Position numbers and translations under genes: made by a program
The notes under the pieces: model-generated
The model's input: the letters and a program-made list of their open reading frames with translations, nothing else
Told to the model about the DNA's origin: nothing
Databases searched by the model: none
Source: a virus
Reading direction: 5' to 3' (one strand)
IMG/VR virus record: IMGVR_UViG_3300028844_003404
Coordinates: 1 to 58,790 of that record
DNA length: 58,790 bases
Shown here: positions 42,429 to 53,073 of the stretch, piece by piece
Layout of the letters: every line of letters begins with the position of its first letter
How positions within the stretch are numbered: position 1 is the stretch's first letter

Positions 42429-44267
42429 ATGGCTAATCGTAAAATATCGTATACGGAAAGAGATTTCGAAGGTTTAAGGCAAGACCTTATAAACTTTACA
42501 AGACAGTATTATCCGGACCTCATTGATAATTTTAATGACGCTTCTGTATTCTCAGTATTTTTAGATTTAAATGCGGCTATTGGAGATAACTTAAATTATC
42601 ATATAGACAGAAGTATACAAGAAACTGTATTACAATATGCACAACAAAAATCTTCAATATATAATATTGCTAGAACCTATGGATTAAAAATACCTGGTAA
42701 TAGACCTTCTATAGCTTTATTAGATGTATCTATCACTGTTCCTGCTTTTGGAGACCAAGAAGATAGTAGGTATTTAGGTATTATAAGGTCAGGTTCTCAG
42801 TTTATAGGCGCGGGACAAATATTTGAAAATCAAGACGATATTGACTTTAGCACTCAATATAATAGTAGTGGATTCCCTAATAGGACTAAAATACCTAATT
42901 TTGATAGTAATAACCGAATTATTAATTATACGATAACTAAACGAGAAGTTGTGGTTAACGGAGCCACTAAAATATTTAAAAAAGTAATTAATAATAATGA
43001 TGTTAAACCATTTTATGAGTTCTTTTTACCTGAAAAAAATGTTATAAGTATAACATCATTAATTCAGAAAGACGGTATTACCTACTCAAGCCCACCCACT
43101 TATGGTGAATTTATAACCGCACCTGATAGATGGTATGAGGTAGACGCTTTGGCGGAAAACACAGTATTTGTTGAAGACCCAACAAAAGCTTCGGATAATC
43201 CAGGAATAAAAGTAGGTCGTTATATTGAAACTGAAAGTAGATTTATATCTGAATACACACCTGAAGGTTATTGTAAATTAACTTTTGGTTCTGCTACGGT
43301 TACTGCTGATGACCAATTAGCTCAATTTGCTAAAACAGGGATACCACTTAGGCTTGAAAATTATCAAAACAATATTGGGTTAGGTAGAACTGTTAAGGCT
43401 AATACCACATTATTTGTTAAATATAGAGTAGGGGGTGGAATAGGTTCTAATATCGGAGTAAATACGATAACTCAAATCGGAACCATTAATTTTGCAGTAA
43501 ACGGACCGTCACCTAGTATTAATCAGAATGTAATTCAAAGTTTAAGGTCTAATAATGTAACCGCTGCGATAGGAGGAGGTAACCTACCCACTACTGAAGA
43601 GGTACGTAATATGGTTACATATAATTTTGCCGCTCAAAAAAGGGCGGTTACAGTAAATGATTATAATTCATTAATTAGAACTATGCCAAGTAGATTTGGT
43701 GCACCAGCTAAAGCATCTATAACGGAAGAAGATAATAAGATTAAAATAGAAATACTATCATTTGATGATAATGGTAAATTAACTAGTAATGTGTCAAATA
43801 CCTTAAAACAAAATATTGCAAATTATTTATCTAATTACAGGATGATTAATGATTATATTTCAGTAAGAAGTGCTCAAGTAATTGATTTAGAATATGAATT
43901 TTCAGTAGCAATGGAATCTAGTGAAAATCAGGGTCAAGTAATAACGAGTATAGTTGACAGTGTTAATTCATATATGTCACCATCGACTAACCTATTAGGT
44001 AAAAATGTAAATATATCTGACATAAGGAGATTGATACAAGATATACCTGGAGTAAGTACATTGGCGGATTTGAAAGTTTTTAATAAAACAGGAGGTCAGT
44101 ACTCATCTTCTGAGACCTCACAAAGATATTTGGACAAAAACACCAAACAAATTGAACTAATTGACGATACTATTTTTGCACAACCAAATCAGATATATCA
44201 GATAAAGTTTCCTGAAAAAGATATTAAAGTGAGAATAAAGCAATTGAAGAACGTGGAATTCTCATAA
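42429..44267 (+). CDS. 6: Baseplate wedge protein, gp6/BaseplateJ-like
   Basis: 612 aa, close to T4 gp6 (660 aa). 'ISYTERDFEGLRQDLINFTRQYYPDLIDNFNDASVFSVFLDLNAAIGDNLNYHID' type N-terminus and 'VNDYNSLIRTMPSRFGAPAKASI' in the C-terminal third are typical. gp6 dimers form the inner ring of the baseplate and control sheath contraction. It directly follows gp25. A new promoter motif appears in the 73-base gap after it. Confidence 0.95.
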   Translation: MANRKISYTERDFEGLRQDLINFTRQYYPDLIDNFNDASVFSVFLDLNAAIGDNLNYHIDRSIQETVLQYAQQKSSIYNIARTYGLKIPGNRPSIALLDVSITVPAFGDQEDSRYLGIIRSGSQFIGAGQIFENQDDIDFSTQYNSSGFPNRTKIPNFDSNNRIINYTITKREVVVNGATKIFKKVINNNDVKPFYEFFLPEKNVISITSLIQKDGITYSSPPTYGEFITAPDRWYEVDALAENTVFVEDPTKASDNPGIKVGRYIETESRFISEYTPEGYCKLTFGSATVTADDQLAQFAKTGIPLRLENYQNNIGLGRTVKANTTLFVKYRVGGGIGSNIGVNTITQIGTINFAVNGPSPSINQNVIQSLRSNNVTAAIGGGNLPTTEEVRNMVTYNFAAQKRAVTVNDYNSLIRTMPSRFGAPAKASITEEDNKIKIEILSFDDNGKLTSNVSNTLKQNIANYLSNYRMINDYISVRSAQVIDLEYEFSVAMESSENQGQVITSIVDSVNSYMSPSTNLLGKNVNISDIRRLIQDIPGVSTLADLKVFNKTGGQYSSSETSQRYLDKNTKQIELIDDTIFAQPNQIYQIKFPEKDIKVRIKQLKNVEFS

Positions 44268-44317
44268 TCTTCTTCCATATACTTTTATTTAATTAGTTTT
44301 AAAATTAGTATGATTAA

Positions 44318-44325
44318 CTATTTAT
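44318..44325 (+). promoter_or_regulatory. CTATTTAT candidate phage promoter, tail-tip operon
   Basis: CTATTTAT followed by TTTAAAAG, 15 bases before ATG 44341. The genes from 44341 to the window end overlap or abut and could form one long transcript. Confidence 0.45.
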
Positions 44326-44340
44326 TTTAAAAGTAATTTT

Positions 44341-47300
44341 ATGCCAAAATCATATAGATTTAGAACACAAGTTGGAGTCGACAGAGAAGTACGACTTAAT
44401 ATTGAACAAGATTTTGATTTTTTAGAAATTTTATCGTTAAAATTACGACAAGAAGATTTATATGAAAGATTTTGTGCTGACTATGGTGTTGTAACAGGTA
44501 GAGTAGTTGCGAATGGTGGATTTGGTGTACCTAATGTAAATGTTTCTATATTTGTACCTTTAGATAATGTAGATGAAAATAATATTATAATATCTACATT
44601 ATACCCTTACAAAAATTTAAAAACAAAAAATGAAGATGGTTATAGATATAACCTATTACCATATAAAAAAGAATATGGAGGACATACACCTACAGGAACA
44701 TTTCCAGACAGACAAGATGTGTTAACCCGTAGAGAAGTATTACAAGTGTATGAAAAATATTACAAATACACGGTAAAAACAAACAGTTCTGGTGACTTTA
44801 TGATTGTTGGAGTACCATTAGGTCAACAGAAATTAATAATGGATTTAGACCTATCCAATATGGGTCAGTTTTCATTAAGACCATCTGATTTGATAAGAAT
44901 GGGTATGGGAGTCCCTTCACAATTTAATGGACAACAATTCAAAGCCTCTGAAGACTTAAGTAGTTTACCACAAATAGTTAATAGTGTTAAGGAAATTGAC
45001 GTAACACCTTTTTGGGGGGATAACGACCTATGCAATGTAGGAATAACTAGAAGTGATTTTGATTTAAGAGATTTAGGTATCGAAATAGAACCACAATCTA
45101 TATTTATGGGCTCAGTATTTAGTTCTACTGAAGATGATTTTATAAGGGGTAATTGTAAACCTAAAAATGATGTTGGTAAACTATGTGATGTTGTTGCGGG
45201 TCCCGGTCAAATATTAGCATTAAGACATACAATTTCTGTAGATGCTGAAGGACAACCAATATTAGAACAACACCAACTCGAAGATGGGGGTAATATAATT
45301 GATGATAGTGGTACTTGGATGATAGACCTACCCATGAATTTAGACTATATCATTACTAATGAGTTCGGAGAGCAAATCATTTCTTTAGACCCTAAGGTTG
45401 GAATACCAACTAAAGGTAAGTATCGATTTAGAGTAAAATGGCAAAATGAAGGGGGGATGTCTAATGATATATTTAGAGCTGACTACCTAATACCAAATAT
45501 AAGAGAACACGGATGGTCAGGGACCACAACTGATGAAATGCCATCTGAAGAGATTAGGAATAAATCATATGCCTTTTCTTTAGATTGGGATGAGTATTAT
45601 GATAAAACCGCAGCTATAAATTGCGAAGATAGTTTTTATGAATTTACATACAATAAAGTTTATACTATTGCGTCCCACTATGATAGATTTAAATGGGGAT
45701 TCAACAGGATAAAACATTTAGGTATAAAGGAAATTAATGATAAAACGTGTCAGAGCGAGCATAACCCGTTACCTGTAATTGAAGCACAAAGAAATGGGAG
45801 TGTTTTAATATTTTTATTTAATTTTATACTATCTATTTTAACTATTCCGTTAATAGCATTATTAGCTATTGCCCATATTATTACATTTATATGGCCTGTT
45901 ATCCGAGCGATTATAATTGTGATATCTGCAATTATTAATTTTGTCATATATGCGATTTGTAGAATTATTGCATCGATACCGTTCACAAACAAAAGCAAAG
46001 ATGATTGTGTAAAGAAAGAAGTGACCCCACCACCTAAAGAAAGTCCATTTTCTACTATTAACTTTCCTATGTTAAGCTATCCTGATTGTGAGGCTTGCGC
46101 GTGTGACACAAACAAACCTCAAGGGGAAGAAAACGATACAGCATCTCAGTTAGAATCATATTCTGATGAGGTAAACTTTGGTCCCATAATCGACGCAACA
46201 TATACTGAAACATTTTCTAAACAAACAGGTGCGGCTTCTGTAGATAATGCTGATTGTCCTGAAGCGAGTGATGAAGTTAGACTTACACAAGGTAGGTTGA
46301 TGTGTGCGGGATACGACCAATTTTCAAAAAATGGTTACTATACAATACAACTTAAAGAACAAGGTTCAGGAATAGAAGATTGTGATTGGGATATTGCTCG
46401 TAGTTTTAATAGAAGAGACCAAGTTCAGTGGTATAAATCACCAGCATATCCTGTTTTTTTCGCAAATCAAAAAAGAGTGAGGTGGAAATTAGGGGCTCAA
46501 CCCACTTGGGCTCAATCACTTAATCTACTTAACAGAAGAAAAATGTATTTCGGTGAAGCTGCTGTGGCAACTAATAAATTACAATACAACAATTGGGACA
46601 CAAGTAGTGAAGGTGAGTATCCCGCACCATATGATACTATAGCATGGAATAAAAGAACAACCACAAGTATACAGGCAGAATTAATTAATAATCAGATAAA
46701 CGGAGTAACACCACAAGCACCTTCATCTAATTTTAATAGATGGATGGATAATGCATTTATAATGGTTTTAGACCCTGGAGACGATATGGAAAGGGGTCAA
46801 CTATTTTTCTTTAACGACCCATCAAAAATTAATGACCCTAACTTTATTACGTTCCCTGATGGAAATCAGTTTGATACTAATGGTATTACCGGAACATGTG
46901 AAAACAGTACAACGGGATATATTAATAAACCATTCTCATATATGGATAGAACGGGTGCTGTGCAAAACACAACACTACAATTATATAATACTGCCTCCAC
47001 TATGTCGTATAACTTTAAATCAGGAGTGGAGTATTTCCAGTGTATTAGAACATTTACTTTCGACGAAATATGGTCTTTAGGTGACGCATCTTCAGATGCT
47101 GCAAATACGTTATTTTATAAATTTACAAATGGGGAACCAGATGGAAGTGCCTCGGTTAAGGCTAGTTCTTTAGTTAGATATATTACAGATTATTACCAAC
47201 AATACGGTAATAATTGGCAAGGGGAAGAAATGGGTTACAACTCATCAATAAGTAAAAGAGTAGATAATGATGGAGGTATAGCTGATGATATTGCATCTTC

Positions 47301-49749
47301 AATAAAAGTTGTTGTCGCGGTAAGAGGTGTTGACCCATATATGCCCAGACAAAGAGTTAGGTATGACTTATCTAAATTATTTGGTAGAGGAGTTGCAAGT
47401 CCTGATGACGAAGATTTAAATATATTTAACGGAGCGGTTACAGTAACTGGAGATTATTTTTTAAATATTCCTATACAACCTAACGATGTAGATATGATGA
47501 ATAACCCACCATGGAGGTATAACGATTATTCACCGATTGGGCATTATAGAATATGGCAAGGAGGGACAGATGAGGACCAAAATAAAAGAAATGCGTTATG
47601 GTTTCACGATTGTGATAATGATGGTAGGAGATACGATTCTTCTGGTAATATAGCGGGATATGGCTTTAACACAAAATTATGGCATGAACCATTTTTATTT
47701 ACACCAGACGCGGAATTATGGGAATCATTTGAAACTTATTGTCCGAATAAATATGTATCAATAGATAATCAGTTTACAGAAATCGAATCAGGCACTTTTG
47801 AAACATTTATGGGTAGAGTAAGTGACTCAGCTAAACGAGGAGTTTTTATACCTAGTGGGAATGATGATACATATACTGGTGTGAATGGAGGAAATTTACC
47901 CGGTGACGACTCAAAAAAATTCCCAAAATACGGAATAAACCCATGGTATCAAAGAAATATAGAAGGGTGTGGATATCAATATAGTGATACCGGAGGTGCC
48001 AATAGTGATAATAGGAAAAGACAATTAAGAAATAATGGAAATAAAGAATTATTTGCAATGTCTCCACTTTATTTACCTAAAAATTATAAAGATTTAGATG
48101 AAAGTGACGGTGTACCAAAAACATTTATGAATAACTCTCATAAAATTATTTTTAGAAGTGATAGAATACCTTCATCAGATAAATTTGACAGTCCCGACTT
48201 TAAATTTTTTGTTAGTCAGAAGAAGTTACAATTTAGAAGATATGCTTTACATATGAACCTACAACAACAATTGTTTCTTTCTGATGATAATGGTACTGTT
48301 GTAGATATTGACGGTAATGTACAACCTACAGATGCTAGCGGTAATTATTTAGACAGTATTGAAGACACTAATTGTGAGACGTCATTATTACTCTCAACCT
48401 TTAACTGTGGGTCTATGGTATCTTTAGGGTGTTACAGTGGTGATGGAGAAAACTTTGGAGTTGAAGTACCTTGTGAAGTTGAAGATGATGAAAGATGGGA
48501 TATTGAGGGTGACGAAAGAGTTCAGAATGGATGTTATGTATTTGTCATTAAAAAACCTATAAAGTCGTTAGGTGCGGATATAAAAATGTTATTTGAGTAT
48601 AGGACACGTCTTAGGTTTATGTTTGCGGTGTGTCAAGGAGTCATAGGAGAATCATTTCAAAATAACTGGTTAAATGGTTCTTTATATATGCCATCATTTC
48701 AGAAGCAAACAATATATAATTCAGATAATGAAGTTAAAAGGTACAGGTACTGTGGAGACCCACAACAGTTCTTTTCAAAACTAAGACACCAAGGTCCGTT
48801 ATATTTTAATACTAATACTAATTCTTTTTATTATCGTTCAACCCCGTTCAATGACACTACTAATCAATTTGTTGGTCAAGAACCGTCTAGAGATTACTAT
48901 TATGGTCAAAATTCTAAGAACCTGTGGTCACCAACCACAATAATGGAGTTAGGTCCAAGGGACGAGTTTACTAAGGAAATTGCGTTTTCACCTGAATTCG
49001 AAGGATATATAATCGACACATTAAAAACAACTACCTATCAAAGTCCATCTGGCGTGGTAAATTTATTTATACTATCTAGACTCGTTAATACAAGTTTCTT
49101 AGAACAGATATTAAATAATGGAGACGCCTCTGTCGGACAATTATTTTCTAGAGAATCTGGTACTGTTTTAGGTAGGTTATTTGATGCTAGGGTTGATGGG
49201 GACTTCGCTCAAATGGTAGGAATTAATTCAGAATACGGAGTGGTACCATTTTTAGAAGGTAACTATTGCGACAACGGAATTACAGTTCAAGACGATAGGT
49301 TTGGGATATGGTTTAGCTCTAACACTATTAATCGTAGAATCTTAACAAATGGTACTACAACATTTGGTACAGAACCTGAAGGTCCGTCAAATTACTTTGG
49401 TTATACGGACACTCAGGTAGTTCCTTATTATATGTGGAATATAAAAAATAATGGGTTGTTCGGTACAGAGTATAATACATGGGAGACAGACGTAGTATTT
49501 TCATCACAATATCAGGGAGATGACTTTTTTAATAGTACACAACCATATATGAAACCTAATATCGGTTATGGTAGAGGTCATATTTTTAATGCAAACGCCT
49601 TCGACCCTGAATATGATAGTTTACCTATTAATAATAGTAATCAAAATAACTTTAAAGTTGGTTCGCCTTTTTACTTTTATTTCGGGTTAAAGAGAGGTAA
49701 AAGTGCAATGAATAGATACATAAAAAAGTATATTTTTAATTTAGGATGA
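44341..49749 (+). CDS. Giant tail/baseplate protein with membrane-like hydrophobic segment
   Basis: 1802 aa, not recognised as a whole. Residues ~45-175 contain a carboxypeptidase-regulatory-like beta-sandwich ('VTGRVVANGGFGVPNVNVSIFVPL ... SSGDFMIVGVPLGQQKLIMDL' style), often used as a spacer or adhesion module. Residues 488-548 are almost purely hydrophobic with only R522 and R541 charged, enough for two or three membrane helices. A Cys-rich spot (CEACAC) follows near residue 583. The remaining ~1200 residues are Asn/Asp/Tyr-rich beta-type sequence, as in tail-tip or wedge proteins. It follows gp25 and gp6, where T4 has the wedge genes 7-10. The stop overlaps the next start by four bases. 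Confidence 0.75.
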   Translation: MPKSYRFRTQVGVDREVRLNIEQDFDFLEILSLKLRQEDLYERFCADYGVVTGRVVANGGFGVPNVNVSIFVPLDNVDENNIIISTLYPYKNLKTKNEDGYRYNLLPYKKEYGGHTPTGTFPDRQDVLTRREVLQVYEKYYKYTVKTNSSGDFMIVGVPLGQQKLIMDLDLSNMGQFSLRPSDLIRMGMGVPSQFNGQQFKASEDLSSLPQIVNSVKEIDVTPFWGDNDLCNVGITRSDFDLRDLGIEIEPQSIFMGSVFSSTEDDFIRGNCKPKNDVGKLCDVVAGPGQILALRHTISVDAEGQPILEQHQLEDGGNIIDDSGTWMIDLPMNLDYIITNEFGEQIISLDPKVGIPTKGKYRFRVKWQNEGGMSNDIFRADYLIPNIREHGWSGTTTDEMPSEEIRNKSYAFSLDWDEYYDKTAAINCEDSFYEFTYNKVYTIASHYDRFKWGFNRIKHLGIKEINDKTCQSEHNPLPVIEAQRNGSVLIFLFNFILSILTIPLIALLAIAHIITFIWPVIRAIIIVISAIINFVIYAICRIIASIPFTNKSKDDCVKKEVTPPPKESPFSTINFPMLSYPDCEACACDTNKPQGEENDTASQLESYSDEVNFGPIIDATYTETFSKQTGAASVDNADCPEASDEVRLTQGRLMCAGYDQFSKNGYYTIQLKEQGSGIEDCDWDIARSFNRRDQVQWYKSPAYPVFFANQKRVRWKLGAQPTWAQSLNLLNRRKMYFGEAAVATNKLQYNNWDTSSEGEYPAPYDTIAWNKRTTTSIQAELINNQINGVTPQAPSSNFNRWMDNAFIMVLDPGDDMERGQLFFFNDPSKINDPNFITFPDGNQFDTNGITGTCENSTTGYINKPFSYMDRTGAVQNTTLQLYNTASTMSYNFKSGVEYFQCIRTFTFDEIWSLGDASSDAANTLFYKFTNGEPDGSASVKASSLVRYITDYYQQYGNNWQGEEMGYNSSISKRVDNDGGIADDIASSIKVVVAVRGVDPYMPRQRVRYDLSKLFGRGVASPDDEDLNIFNGAVTVTGDYFLNIPIQPNDVDMMNNPPWRYNDYSPIGHYRIWQGGTDEDQNKRNALWFHDCDNDGRRYDSSGNIAGYGFNTKLWHEPFLFTPDAELWESFETYCPNKYVSIDNQFTEIESGTFETFMGRVSDSAKRGVFIPSGNDDTYTGVNGGNLPGDDSKKFPKYGINPWYQRNIEGCGYQYSDTGGANSDNRKRQLRNNGNKELFAMSPLYLPKNYKDLDESDGVPKTFMNNSHKIIFRSDRIPSSDKFDSPDFKFFVSQKKLQFRRYALHMNLQQQLFLSDDNGTVVDIDGNVQPTDASGNYLDSIEDTNCETSLLLSTFNCGSMVSLGCYSGDGENFGVEVPCEVEDDERWDIEGDERVQNGCYVFVIKKPIKSLGADIKMLFEYRTRLRFMFAVCQGVIGESFQNNWLNGSLYMPSFQKQTIYNSDNEVKRYRYCGDPQQFFSKLRHQGPLYFNTNTNSFYYRSTPFNDTTNQFVGQEPSRDYYYGQNSKNLWSPTTIMELGPRDEFTKEIAFSPEFEGYIIDTLKTTTYQSPSGVVNLFILSRLVNTSFLEQILNNGDASVGQLFSRESGTVLGRLFDARVDGDFAQMVGINSEYGVVPFLEGNYCDNGITVQDDRFGIWFSSNTINRRILTNGTTTFGTEPEGPSNYFGYTDTQVVPYYMWNIKNNGLFGTEYNTWETDVVFSSQYQGDDFFNSTQPYMKPNIGYGRGHIFNANAFDPEYDSLPINNSNQNNFKVGSPFYFYFGLKRGKSAMNRYIKKYIFNLG

Positions 49750-51461
49750 GTAATAAAAAAAACTCAGATATTAGAATAGTTAGAGGTGAAGACCGGTTTG
49801 CGGGCGCTTCTAATACTGATTTATTGATTAACGTTAATTTAGAGAGTAAAGAAAAAAATCTTATAGAAGGTGATAGAAGTTATGTTTTAAATTTAGAACA
49901 AAGATTTGATGATGAGAGACAAAAGTCTACTAAATTTAGAATTGCAGGTAAAATAACTAACATATTTAACAATATCATTAGTGGGCAAACTACCTATGAA
50001 CCATTTAGAAATTCTTTATTTTATGTAAACGCGTATAACGCCGTTTCTTTAGGGTCTCCATGGCAAGGATACCCTCAATACGATGAATTTACTTTTTTTA
50101 GAACTAGAGGGATAGAGGGTCATATACCGTTTATAAATAAAAGTGCTAGTTCATATAATTGGATGACATATGTGACATATGCTAGTGGAAATAATACAAC
50201 TCAGAACTTAAGACAAACAGTAAACTTCGAAAGCGGTACATCGGTTAATAATTTTGTGGTAAGTGACGGTGTTCCATACTATATAATTAATACTCAAGAT
50301 AGGGGCAAAAATTTAATTACTTTTTATTGTGGGTTTAAACATAACTTATCACTTGGAGACTGGATTTACACTAAAGACGAAATAAACGGTAAGAGGTATT
50401 TTGAAGTATATCAATTAGGGGATGCTTCATATGATAATGAGATGAGTGTTTTTTCTATTTTTAATTATGGATTTACCGACCCTCTTTTTGGTAATTACTC
50501 TATAGGTAATTTCAAAAAAGTTATTGATATAAATAATAAAGAAGAGACCACTTCACAATATTATGTTAGGGAACATAAAGTACTTACAAAAAATACTCAC
50601 TCCGACTTAACAAAATTAGGATATGAAACTAATCCTTTTCCTGTTAAAAAACAATTAGAATACTCGGCATTAACACCTAATAATATAGAAAGGGTGTCCA
50701 TTAAAGACGGTAACAATAGCGTTGGATTTTCTTTTGACAAAGATATTGATATTAATACGTTAAGAGATAATTTAGAAAGACCTTTAAGTGAGTTATTTGT
50801 TACAATCATAAATAAAGGTTATATGGGTTGGTTTAATAATCCATACGTACCTAATAATACTACTGGAGTTCAGGTAGGTTGGGATTTAAACTTTTTGAAG
50901 GATACTGTAGACGAGTGGTGGGATGTTAATAATACTACTAATCGAGATAACATCCCTAATGGAAGTTATGAGTACAATAGTAATACATTTTTTTATAATA
51001 AAAATTTAGAAATTGGACATAAGTTAATGGGTGATATATGTGACTATAACGATTACGAACAAAAAGAAACGGTACTATCAAATATAAGTCATAAAATATC
51101 TTATAATCCTCAGACTTTCGATAATAATAGTATTAATACTCTACCTAACGGATACGCTTATAAACCACATTACAATGTACCTATACGAACCTATTCTGAT
51201 TACCTTGAAGTCGGTGAAGAAAATTCAGTAGACTTAGTACCCGATTACGCCTTTTTATCCAAATATGAAAGGCAATGGAGATGGAGAGATTTATATCCAT
51301 ATGGATATAAAGATACTGATGGTAATGGTATTGATAACCCATTTTTAAATGGAGCCCACTACCCATTTAAAGAAATAATATTTCTACTAACGCCCATGAA
51401 AAGAAATGATAATAATTACAACAATGTAATATTTGCCCCAATATCTGATGACTGTGAATAA
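49746..51461 (+). CDS. Tail-tip structural protein, unknown
   Basis: 571 aa, not recognised. Rich in Asn, Tyr, Phe and Gly, beta-type throughout, with no Cys cluster. Its ATG overlaps the previous stop (ATGA) and its last 14 bases overlap the next gene, so it is made with them. The composition and coupling indicate a virion tail-tip or baseplate part. The last ~100 residues contain 'YERQWRWRDLYPYGYKDTDGNGIDNPFLNGAHYPF', in which DTDGNGIDN could be a short Ca-binding-like loop. Confidence 0.7.
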   Translation: MSNKKNSDIRIVRGEDRFAGASNTDLLINVNLESKEKNLIEGDRSYVLNLEQRFDDERQKSTKFRIAGKITNIFNNIISGQTTYEPFRNSLFYVNAYNAVSLGSPWQGYPQYDEFTFFRTRGIEGHIPFINKSASSYNWMTYVTYASGNNTTQNLRQTVNFESGTSVNNFVVSDGVPYYIINTQDRGKNLITFYCGFKHNLSLGDWIYTKDEINGKRYFEVYQLGDASYDNEMSVFSIFNYGFTDPLFGNYSIGNFKKVIDINNKEETTSQYYVREHKVLTKNTHSDLTKLGYETNPFPVKKQLEYSALTPNNIERVSIKDGNNSVGFSFDKDIDINTLRDNLERPLSELFVTIINKGYMGWFNNPYVPNNTTGVQVGWDLNFLKDTVDEWWDVNNTTNRDNIPNGSYEYNSNTFFYNKNLEIGHKLMGDICDYNDYEQKETVLSNISHKISYNPQTFDNNSINTLPNGYAYKPHYNVPIRTYSDYLEVGEENSVDLVPDYAFLSKYERQWRWRDLYPYGYKDTDGNGIDNPFLNGAHYPFKEIIFLLTPMKRNDNNYNNVIFAPISDDCE

Positions 51462-53073
51462 GTATAAAATTAAAATATCACCAAATGACAGGTACATCAA
51501 TATACCTATCCAAATCGACACCGACCTTTTAGGTAGGGATGATTTAATTGATGAATTTGAAGATGAAACAATAGAAAAAGTAATAAATCCTATTGAAGAT
51601 TTTGAATTAACTAGATTTGCTCATAAAGATTGGGTTGAAAACAATCAATTAAAATCTAGTATCGAACATAAATTCTTTTTTTATAATAGAGAGCAAGATA
51701 TAGGTAGTATTTCTAACACTAATAGCTCAGTTTGGGTTAATGATTACAATTTTACGAACAATCCTAATTATATTGATACATGTTTTACAGAGGCGGACGT
51801 TTACTATAACTCAAATTCATTTAGAAACAGTTTTTTTAAGTTAGACTTATACGATACTATTGATACTGAAACTCAAAAACTTTATTTAACGATAATAATA
51901 CCCACGCAACAGGGTAAGACTAGACTTTCATCTACTGAACCATTCGTAGATAGTAGTGGTCCGATACAAGGACCTGATTTACCTGACTTACAACCTGATT
52001 CACCTTCAGGCGCTCGTAATGCGTCGGAAAGGATGAGTCAAAAAGTGTATGAAGATGAATTAAATAGATTAATTATAGAAAAAGAAAACAACCCAAAAAA
52101 ATACGAAACTACAAATATACATAATCGAGCCCATAAGGCTCAACTACAATATGAGTTGGACGAGGTTGTAAGGAAAGTTGAAGAAAGTAGAAACGAACAT
52201 AAAAAAGATAGTCTAACGACTACTACACCATTAATAACTCCATCTATAACACCATCATTATCGTCTACAATTCCTTCAGATGTTAATTTATTGTTTGATT
52301 CTTATGAGGTTACATTTGTAAATTGTAATTCAGAAACATTAACAAAGTATATATCGGTAAATTTATGGAATAATTTCTTTGATTGGCCGACTTATGGATA
52401 TTCAACAAACTTTGATTCTGTATGTTATGAAATAACAAGTGCAAATACATCTACAATTATACCTGACCCACCTTTATCAGACTACATACAGTCTTCTTAT
52501 GGATTTGTAAATAATGATTGTGGGTGTATAACACCTACACCTACACCGACTAATAGTGTTACATCCACTCCACCTCCTACCCTAACCCCTACTCCAACAC
52601 CAACGACTTCACCTCCACCTCCACCAACACCAACGGCTAGTTATATCCCTGCAGAAGATGTGGGAAATGTCAATAATAATCCAAATGGTATTGGTAGTGG
52701 GGGTACACCGTCTTTAGTTACCGCACCGGCAAACGCTCAAATTAAAATACCCGACTTTATTTTAGATTACGTAGGGGATAAAGAGGGATACTTTATTTAT
52801 TGGTTAAAAAATCCTAACTACTTAGTTATTAATGATTTTTATATGTCCGCTAAATTTTTTAATGCCAAAACAGGTCAATTTATTAGAATGATGAACCAAC
52901 CTCAAAACTCAATACCTACGAGATATAACTTTAATAATGCGGATTACTTTTATTATAAAATATTGATGGACTATGATAATTATGAATATGAGGTTAATAA
53001 TACACAATCAAATCAAAGGGTGGGAACATCGTTAAATGAAATAAAATGGTATGAATATGTTAATCCATCATGA
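51448..53073 (+). CDS. Tail-tip protein with inserted TP-linker adhesin module
   Basis: 541 aa from ATG 51448; an upstream in-frame TTG at 51433 is less likely. Three parts can be seen: an N-terminal domain starting 'KYKIKISPNDRYINIPI'; a charged helical stretch (~190-255) with many Glu, Lys and Arg; and a Cys-containing bead ('FVNCNSETLTKYIS...FDSVCYEITS...NDCGC') flanked by TP/PS linkers (nt ~52228-52275 and 52527-52643). A final beta domain follows ('QIKIPDFILDYVGDKEGYFIYWL'). The bead plus linker resembles the modules in the protein at the left window edge, as if a mobile adhesin cassette was placed inside a tail protein. Overlaps both neighbours. Confidence 0.75.
   Translation: MTVNKYKIKISPNDRYINIPIQIDTDLLGRDDLIDEFEDETIEKVINPIEDFELTRFAHKDWVENNQLKSSIEHKFFFYNREQDIGSISNTNSSVWVNDYNFTNNPNYIDTCFTEADVYYNSNSFRNSFFKLDLYDTIDTETQKLYLTIIIPTQQGKTRLSSTEPFVDSSGPIQGPDLPDLQPDSPSGARNASERMSQKVYEDELNRLIIEKENNPKKYETTNIHNRAHKAQLQYELDEVVRKVEESRNEHKKDSLTTTTPLITPSITPSLSSTIPSDVNLLFDSYEVTFVNCNSETLTKYISVNLWNNFFDWPTYGYSTNFDSVCYEITSANTSTIIPDPPLSDYIQSSYGFVNNDCGCITPTPTPTNSVTSTPPPTLTPTPTPTTSPPPPPTPTASYIPAEDVGNVNNNPNGIGSGGTPSLVTAPANAQIKIPDFILDYVGDKEGYFIYWLKNPNYLVINDFYMSAKFFNAKTGQFIRMMNQPQNSIPTRYNFNNADYFYYKILMDYDNYEYEVNNTQSNQRVGTSLNEIKWYEYVNPS
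52527..52643 (+). repeat. TP/PP-rich linker coding repeat
   Basis: Codes for alternating Thr-Pro and a run of Pro directly after a C-x-C (CGC) motif, in a tail-tip protein. Confidence 0.85.
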
